NCBI GenBank assembly: GCA_014607495.2
Contig: CP053162.1
Span: forward strand, 2,178,469-2,242,468
Reading direction: 5' to 3'
Length of the DNA stretch: 64,000 bases
Origin: Carposina sasakii
Taxonomy: Eukaryota > Arthropoda > Insecta > Lepidoptera > Carposinidae
The notes below the pieces were generated by a model, which was not told the DNA's origin, made no database searches, and was given only the letters and a program-made list of their open reading frames with translations. Made by a program: the position numbers and the translations under genes. Below are positions 56,941-64,000 of the stretch, in pieces (the first letter of the stretch is position 1; every line of letters begins with the position of its first letter).

Positions 56941-58067
56941 TGTTGCGGCCAGCTCCCGTTTCAGCGGGTCCGGCCGGGGAAAGGATCCCCGGGGTGACGA
57001 ACGCGGTGGGCCCGGGGCGTAACTCCCAAACCCGCGCTGGTCGCGTCCGCCTCGCGCACCCTTCACCCGTGTGCGCAGCTCAGATATCAGCCGCGGCGTC
57101 GTCGCGTACTAAATACGCGCCGGTCACCCTATTGTATGTTGTTGTCAAACCCACCCACTGTATGTTGCTGTCGCACCCCTGTATGTTGTTGTCGTACGCG
57201 GGAGTGAGAGAGACAAAACACACTTTTCTTCCAAACTGCGGGCAAGAGGTCAGTCTTCAGGCAGTCTTCAGTGGCTTCTCTTGTTCCTATTTTGCTTCCT
57301 TTTCACTTTTCTTCTTATTTTTCTTCTTAGGAACTCGCCTCGGATTGAACACACAAAATCCGTGCGACTTACAAATATGTCGACGGTTCACCCTTACCGT
57401 CTGGAACGCGGTAGAAATTCTCTACGATTTCTTCTAACATTTTATCTAGTTTGTCCCTTGACTGACCTCTTTTGCGCCCTATTTTTATTTCAAAATAAAC
57501 ATTACATACATGTGTTATACATTGTTAAAAAGGTCTTAATTAGCTCTATCTAATTATATAAGAATCTTATTTTTAAGTTTAAACAATAAAAAGTTGTCAA
57601 AGGAGAAAAGTCAAAAATCTTACCAATTTTACCGACTTGCTAAGTTTAGCCCTTAATAAAAACTAATTTATACAATCTATATACATGAATTATATATCAC
57701 TAGAAAGGGCATAAACTGAACTCTAATAAGAAATAATCAGATTCATTCTAGTTGGAATATTCTCGAAGCTACTGTGAGCACAAGTTCAAAATCTTAATAA
57801 ACTATAAAATCGCAAATATCTACTAAAGTAATTATTCAATCTACTTAAAAATACTCTTAATGTGCCCAGAATAGCTACCTACACCTAATAAAACTCAAAG
57901 GGATAAGAAATAAGTCAGACACAAAACAACCCTACCTAGTACAAACTTAATGTTAGCGCTATACCTAACATATATTGCAAACTCTTTATTCAAATATCAA
58001 CCTTATCTATATGTACATAACATCGAATCATTCAGTTTGGGTAGGTTTCATGTCTTCGTCGCCGACA
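56941..58067 (-). repeat. BEL/Pao 5' LTR (right copy)
   Basis: 1127 bp. In element sense it would hold the promoter. I see no substitutions against the left LTR by eye, only two one-base indels. Confidence 0.95.
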
Positions 58068-58072
58068 CAAAT
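58068..58072. repeat. Target-site duplication, right of BEL/Pao element
   Basis: CAAAT, matching 50208-50212. Confidence 0.9.
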
Positions 58073-58191
58073 GGTTAAAAACAAAATGGCGGATTTTTGA
58101 TCAGCTGATATTTCCTTAAAATATAGTAGGTATAATACCACCAGCATTCGACATACATCTCTAATGGTACCGATTAGGTACTCTAGAAGTC

Positions 58192-58313
58192 TGATAAGTT
58201 TTCAGTAGGATCTCTACGGAATTACAGTTAAACACGTCTATTCGATAATGCATTTATTAACAGACGAAACTGACATTGAAATAAATTGTTTACTTACTAC
58301 CTAATATATCACA
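58192..58313 (-). repeat. Ty3/gypsy 3' LTR (left)
   Basis: 122 bp from TGATAAG to ATCACA. It matches 62478-62603 apart from a few substitutions and small indels. Confidence 0.9.
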
Positions 58314-59099
58314 CCTCCACCCTTACTAACAGTTAGCCTAAAAACATTAATAACATAGAATAGTTATCTTTCTTATAACAATAAAGGCGCATCCAAACAA
58401 TAAGCCTGAATATTTGACTCTGTGTACCTAACTACCACCAGGCTTAGTGTAATTAATTAGAACAATAGAACTTAAGAACAGAGTAGTGTAACAATAGTAC
58501 TTGACGATAGGTAGTTACATTAGTCAAAATCGATCCGTATCTTTTAACTGGGTTCCGGATACGCTTAGGGCGCTCCTCGGGGGCCTCATGTACGTCGGAA
58601 CTTCTGCGTTCACCGAGGCCGGTGGATCAGGTTGCTGTAAGCTCAAGTCTGTCTCCCTTGACACCTGCTCAATGCTTTTTCCGTTACGGGATGCTCTACC
58701 CCAGACGCGATAGGTGATATGGTACTACTGGGTCTGAAAAACTTAACTGCAGAATGGTAAAGCAGCCTATGTGTTACCTGATCCAGGGTGTCAGCTAACT
58801 CCATCCAACATTTTCTGCTATAAACCTCCTAACCATTTCCGTCCTTGTAGATCGTGAAGATCCCCAGTAAGAAACATACTGTACTTGTTTTTGTTGTGCG
58901 CTGTGTACTTTTTCCTCAATTTGTTTATCGCTCTTACTAAATCTAACCTAGATCTTAGGTGCCTTCTTTGTAATAGCATTGCTGGGGAAGTCCCCGGTAC
59001 TATGATCTACATTTCTATACATCATAAGGTATGTTTGTAAAGCAGCATCAATATCACAGCCATCCCTAATTGATTTTTTTATTGCACGTTGCATAACTT

Positions 59100-59505
59100 A
59101 ACCGCACCCTTGCCCCGTTGGATGACGGGTGATACGCAGCTGTGAACGTTGCTTTAATATCCGTTGTTGGTCACTAGGTATTCTCTGCTACTAAATGGTG
59201 GACCGTTGTCCGATACGACCTCCCTAGGTAACCAAAAGAGCAAACGTCTCTCTCAACATCTTAATGACTGCACTCGTGTCGTTCTTTGCATCAAATAGAC
59301 TTACAGCCATTTAGAAGTAGAATCTATTGATAACTAAGAACATTTTACATGAAATGGACCCAAAAAATCTACATGTAGTCTGGACCATGGCTCCTGTAAT
59401 GTACGGCCAGGACTGTGGTGGTGCTCGTGGAGGTGCAACGCCCTCTAGTGCACACGTGGTGCACTGCTTTCCCGTGTTTTCGATCTCGTCGAACCCGGCC
59501 ACCAC
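59100..59505 (-). pseudogene. Ty3/gypsy integrase remnant
   Basis: A CTTCALEG segment (end of the HHCC finger) is followed, in shifting frames, by a DFFGP-like catalytic region and then EVVSDNGPPFSSREYL near 59158-59225, which holds the second catalytic Asp. Confidence 0.75.
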
Positions 59506-59831
59506 ACTATGCTACGCGCGATACATTTCTTTTCAGTATAACCTAAGTGACCTAAGTGTGTTCTTTTAATATGTAGCTTCTCAACTTAAATTATTTAACC
59601 GGTAACCCCAACGATGCAACCCCTATCTAAGTATAATTTCAGTTTTATATATAAATATGATTTGTAACGCTCTATCTTTACATTCACTGGGCCATCCTGA
59701 TTGTAAGAACATAACTATTTTACTTAGAACTTCAGTCTTAGGTATACATTTTCCACTACTTGCCTAGTTATAGGCAAAAAATTTTGTACAAAATTTAAAT
59801 AAGTATCTGCGTTTCTTAATTGCTTCTTCTC

Positions 59832-60312
59832 CTACGGGTAGGCGGGATAATGCATCTGCGCATTCTTTTCGCTACGTACATACTCAATTTTATAATCATA
59901 ACCCGCAAGAATTACTGCCCAACGTTGCATCCTACTCGCTGCCATGGCAGGAACCTGTCTTTCCCCGAATATGGATACAAGTGGTTTATGATCCGTTCTT
60001 AATACAAAGCTACGACCGTTAAATATTGGTGGAATTTTCTTATAAATAATACTAAGGCCTCCCTTGTTATTTGAGAATATCCGCGTTCTGCCGCGTTGAG
60101 CGCGCGCGACGTACGCCACCGGGCGCTCGTGGCCGTCCGACCAGCGAGTGTGAGATGACGGCGCCCACTCCCACGCTACTGGCGTCCGTCGTCAGTATTA
60201 GCGGCAACTCAGGTGAGTAATGCGCCAGTACCTCACTCGAAATAAGCATCTGCTTAATATTATTTGCTAAACAGTATTTATCCCACTCATATTTTACGCC
60301 TTTTTTTAGCAA
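59832..60312 (-). pseudogene. Ty3/gypsy RNase H remnant
   Basis: Two overlapping frames give LILTTDASSVGVGAVISH (first catalytic Asp) and then FVLRTDHKPLVSIFG and RWAVILAGYDYKIEYV, a classic Ty3/gypsy RNase H pattern. A frameshift lies near 60120. Confidence 0.85.
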
Positions 60313-60522
60313 CGAATTAAAGGTGCCAATACTGTATTACGTTACGGACGAATTTTGCGTAGTACATAACTAATCCGAGAAACGATCGGTAATTCGCTAA
60401 CATTGGCCGGTACGGGTGCCCTTAGTAATTGCTTCAATTGTCTGGACACGTATGTTCCATGTTTTACTAATTCTTAAAACCTAAATTGTTACTGAGTCAG
60501 CAAAAAAAGTACATTGTTTCTA

Positions 60523-61167
60523 TTAATCTACAACCCATTTTTTGTAACCGTTGAAATACTTTATGTAATGTGTCAATGTGTGAGTTATCGTTACTCCCGT
60601 AATAATTAAATCATCTAAGAAAACTCCTACCCGAGGCATATCTGAGAATAGCTGCTCTAACTTCCTCTGAAATATACCTGGACTTGATGCGTATATGAGC
60701 CTATTATACATAAATGCTGTGCGTGTTGAACCGTATATTTCTTGATATTTATTCAAATTACGCTTGTGATAAGTCTAGCTTAAAGGTTTCCCCCATGCAA
60801 CTTAGTTAAAAGGTCGTCAACCTTAGGTAACGGATAGTGGTCCAAAGCATTTGTTACAAGGTCATTTTAAAATTCAGCACATACCCTGATTGTACCGTCT
60901 AGACGGGTACCATAGGCGTAGCCCAGTCCGAGGTGGCGACCGGCGAGAGCACCCCGTCGCGGAGCAGCTGGTCGAGCGCGCGCTCCACCGGCTCGCGCAG
61001 CGCGTAGGCGAGTGGGCGCGGCGCAGGAAACGGGCCGCGCGTTTGCTCGCACGTGGAACCCCACCGAGCCGCCCGTGAAGCGCCCCATCCTCGAATACTT
61101 TACAATATCTGGAACTGAATTCCGTCATATTAAACGAGACATTATTGTCAAATATTATTACAAACAA
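60523..61167 (-). pseudogene. Ty3/gypsy reverse transcriptase remnant
   Basis: It contains GYAYGTRLDGTIRVCAEF (about 60870-60930), FMYNRLIYASSPGIFQRKL and catalytic FLDDLIITG (60523-60756). Frames shift between these blocks. Confidence 0.85.
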
Positions 61168-61565
61168 ATGTCGGTATCATTTATTTTTAATTGTGCTCCA
61201 AGCCCTACCTAGAAGACTGGTCTTACCACATTCAATTACATACATATCCAATTTTTTTCCTGACAATTGGTTTTATTTTTCCTATCGGTTTCACCATTTC
61301 AGCCTGTATAATATTTGAGTACTAAGATTGCATTCTCTAGGCACAACTACTTCTAAATAGCTTATTGTAACAATCATAACTAATGCAAGAGATAGCACTT
61401 CCGGTATCGAATTTCCATTTTTAAATTAATACCTGCTATACAGACTCAACCATGTATGGTGCAAAAACGTTTTGATTCATTATGGTTTGTAAAGAATGAT
61501 TATTTACCTCATCACTGTCCTCACTGTCCATTTGGACAACCTGCTCCTCGTTTACATTGTACAAA

Positions 61566-61673
61566 GCATTTCTCGCAATCTGGGGCAAAATGACCTTCAC
61601 GATTACACACTCGGCACACGTACATTTTGAACTTGCACGACTCGGCGTCATGTCTTCCCCCACATGCTGTGCA
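61566..61673 (-). pseudogene. Ty3/gypsy gag zinc knuckles
   Basis: A 36-codon window with two CCHC units, CTACGGRHDAESC and CRVCNREGHFAPDC. The two-knuckle layout is usual in Mag-like elements. Confidence 0.85.
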
Positions 61674-62477
61674 TTCTTCCTTCCCATTTCTAACCGCTTT
61701 TCGCTCCGCTCATTTTGTTTGGGCCATCGCCGTCGCTCGCCGAGTTCCTCGCTGGCCGACCGCGCTTCCGTTCTATGGCTGCTGCTCAGTGTAAATGTGC
61801 GATTCCCGCTGTTGGTCTGATCCGCTCATCCGCCCCTGACTTGTCCTCCTCATCTGGTGAATTCATAGACGTTGTACTTGTCGGTGCACTGTCACCATGC
61901 TGCCTCTGGTGACAGTCGCTCCACCAACCCGCGTTTGTCTCGGCTGTCTCCATGGCTAGCGATTTTGTATGCCTTATCGAACGTTATCGTATCGTCCTCC
62001 GTAAACAACCTCTGCCGAATGTCGTCGTTCACCAACCCGCATACAAACTGGTCCCGTAAATTATCGCTTCAAACTTTCCGATGTAAATCCACAATCCTTA
62101 CTGAGTTTTTTTAACTCGGACACATAATTGGCAATGTTTCACTTGTCTCTGAATCGTTGGCGAAATAAATCGTTCGGCCAACATGCTTGGCTTCGGGTTC
62201 AAGATGACTCATAACCGTTACCAGTTCACTTATGTTTTTGTAGATGGTTTTTCGGTGTACATTAACCATACAAATTAGGCTCAATTACTGTAATTAACGT
62301 TGCCACTTTCAATTCACTTTTTACAATTTGCTGTACTGTTCTAATCGGTCTACGTACGAGTCCCCCTGAACGGTCAGTCGTCAAACGGTGCGATTTTCCC
62401 CACCGCCATATTGTTGGAATGTTTTTTTTTCTTTAAACTTCAAAATATAATCTTACGAGTGTCCACTTTCGTCGCCA

Positions 62478-62603
62478 TGATAAGTTTTCAGTAGGATATC
62501 TACGGAATTACAGTTAAACACGTCTATTCGATAATGCATTTATTAACAGACGAAACTACTTATATGACAAAAATAAATTGTTTACTTACTAACATATATC
62601 ACA
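62478..62603 (-). repeat. Ty3/gypsy 5' LTR (right)
   Basis: 126 bp with the same ends as the left LTR; followed by AAGTC. Confidence 0.9.
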
Positions 62604-62608
62604 AAGTC

Positions 62609-63891
62609 GAGATACTGTACGTGCAGCCTCACGTGCAGCGCTGGCAGCAGATAATAAGCAATAAGTACATAACCAAGAGTGGTGACATCAGCTGTCAAAT
62701 ATCCGCCATATTGATTTTTGGATAGATCTATGGCCAAATATGTCAAGCGAAGACATGACGAGGAATTCAGCCTCAATGGCGTTGGTGGGTTCTACTAATT
62801 CCTCATGGATCCAAAGTCAACCACACCTACGTGCACCACTACCCAGCTTTACAACTAACACTAAGGGGAAAAGGGGCGGTAGGCTCACCCTTTACTACGT
62901 GGGGTGCAAAGTGGGTGTATTTTGCCCAGTTCTGGCTAACCTATGGTCGTGAGTGTATGTACCTAGTACCTGCTATTTATAGATTGCTCCACTCTCAGTA
63001 AACACCTATATTAAGTGTAATAACCACTAAATTTCTCAGCATAGTAATAGGATCATTTATTCCAAAGGGCTTCGTGCACCAAATAAGGATGTTCATAGTT
63101 CCAGTCCACGAAAGCGAAAGTATAACGGAACTGTCATAAAATTACTACACCTGTGTTTAGACAACATAACATCGTTTGGCATCGACGTTCGTAGCCGCAA
63201 TGCCCCTACCAATAAAAGTTGTTACTTGATTTGACGAACGTGTCGGTGAAAAAATCCATCTCAGCTCTATCCATTCGATGTATCTTTGTAACGTGTGGGC
63301 ATGATTGCGATTCGTCCACCGCAAATTTTTGGTAAGTAAATAAGGAAATTCAAGAAAATTTGTCACATTTCGTTCGTTTTGTAAAATCAACAACGGACAA
63401 ATCACAGCCACACCCACGTTACTTTTGGTATCTTTGTCGACCACAAACTTTTGTATGATGGCAGCTCCGTTATGCCTCTGACCTCCAAGTTCCCAGTCCC
63501 TTGTTATTGTTTGTGTTGCGGTACCCACATTATGTTCAATTTAGACCTATTTCATGGTAATTTAAGGAAAGAATCATGGCAGGGGATATAGAAAAATAGA
63601 ACGTTTTATTACATTTATTTACAATCTCAGTTACGAGTATAATGCTACGTATATTTAATAAAGATTCGTTTTGTAAAAACACTAAATGTACCTAAAGTGT
63701 GTTTCACATTGTATAAAATATATTAACCTATCTCAATTCTACTTACACACTAAATTCTTTACAAACTAATCACAGCATTCGTAAATAAATATAAATATAG
63801 CATTTACATACTTACCTACCTAGCTAGTTATTACTACTACGTTCTTTACGTTACAGCATTGTTGTTTTAGCTCTTATTTTAAGGTAGATAC
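62609..63891. other. Intergenic right of the Ty3/gypsy element
   Basis: Repeat-like piece at 63110-63250, otherwise unassigned AT-rich sequence. Confidence 0.45.
63157..63528 (-). other. Unassigned open frame within repeat sequence
   Basis: 123 codons opening with GTG. Its last part (63157-63250) overlaps a repeat shared with 43282-43350, which argues against a cellular gene. Confidence 0.15.
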
Positions 63892-64000
63892 CATGAACGT
63901 AAAAAGAATAACGGACAGAGTGTTGTCAATACACAGAGTGAGGCATTCATAGTAAACTCGGTAACGATATTCCATGGAGTAGGCATGTTATAAACCATAG
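63892..64000. mobile_element. hAT-like MITE (family H), copy 3, cut by window end
   Basis: Starts CATGAACGTAAAAAGAATAA and follows copy 1 for about 70 bp; the rest lies outside. Confidence 0.8.

Larger units (their letters stand above)
50213..58067 (-). mobile_element. BEL/Pao LTR retrotransposon, 7.85 kb
   Basis: Two nearly identical direct LTRs (50213-51337 and 56941-58067) with TG...CA ends, 5-bp duplication CAAAT, a primer-binding site next to the 5' LTR (right end) and a polypurine tract next to the 3' LTR (left end). Between them, on the - strand, lie in order a charged gag, CCHC knuckles, a protease-like segment, Pao-type reverse transcriptase with YMDD, RNase H, integrase and a C-terminal DUF5641-like domain. 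The order protease-RT-RNase H-integrase with the Pao-type RT defines BEL/Pao. The reading frame changes at least six or seven times. Confidence 0.95.
58192..62603 (-). mobile_element. Ty3/gypsy LTR retrotransposon (Mag-like), decayed, 4.4 kb
   Basis: Short LTRs (58192-58313, 122 bp; 62478-62603, 126 bp) with TG...CA ends and a 5-bp duplication AAGTC at 58187-58191 and 62604-62608. The primer site immediately inside the right LTR reads TGGCGACGAAAGTGGA in element sense, close to the complement of tRNA-Ser(GCT) 3' end (two mismatches by eye). A polypurine tract (rc of CCTCCACCCTT, 58314-58324) adjoins the left LTR. Order on the - strand: gag-like, two CCHC knuckles, RT, RNase H, integrase, as in Ty3/gypsy. 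Short LTRs and two knuckles suggest the Mag group. Coding parts carry many stops and frameshifts. Confidence 0.88.

Overview
The window is nuclear DNA from an insect, most likely a moth or butterfly. It is AT-rich, has compact exons separated by introns with GT-AG borders, and is full of short dispersed repeats of the kind common in lepidopteran genomes. tRNA-derived SINEs, MITEs, RTE and Jockey LINE fragments, a BEL/Pao element and a Ty3/gypsy element are all present. No prokaryotic features, CRISPR arrays or convincing functional tRNA/rRNA genes were found.

Layout. 1-12989 is intergenic or far-upstream intron sequence with repeat debris only. 12990-22469 (+) carries 16 exons, in one continuous frame of 952 codons plus stop, of an ADAMTS-type secreted metalloprotease; its signal-peptide exon is not visible. 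24347-36617 (-) is a complete 10-exon gene for augmin subunit HAUS3 (563 codons plus stop). The two genes converge, with candidate poly(A) signals back to back near 23.2 kb. Intron 2 of HAUS3 holds a 3.1-kb RTE-like LINE with an 11-bp target-site duplication and two frameshifts. 36.6-50.2 kb is a gene-free repeat graveyard. It includes a hAT-like MITE inserted in a SINE (8-bp duplication), a Harbinger-like MITE (TTA duplication), a LINE reverse transcriptase tail, a three-level nested transposon stack, and an insertion flanked by 25-bp direct repeats. 50213-58067 (-) is a BEL/Pao LTR retrotransposon with 1125/1127-bp LTRs, CAAAT duplication, tRNA-Tyr primer site and polypurine tract. 58192-62603 (-) is a short-LTR, Mag-like Ty3/gypsy element with AAGTC duplication and decayed genes. 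The last kilobase has repeat sequence and the start of another hAT-like MITE.

The two cellular genes are unrelated in function: extracellular matrix proteolysis, and microtubule branching in the mitotic spindle. The coding exons of both are intact over about 4.5 kb, while every retroelement ORF is broken by frame changes, even in the BEL element whose LTRs differ at only two single-base indels that I could find by eye. That contrast could reflect real decay or uncorrected indels in repeats. No clearly new biological system was found. The most unusual items are the tandemly duplicated, in-frame splice acceptor in HAUS3, the minisatellite that runs into an ADAMTS splice acceptor, and the precisely bounded nested transposon structures.
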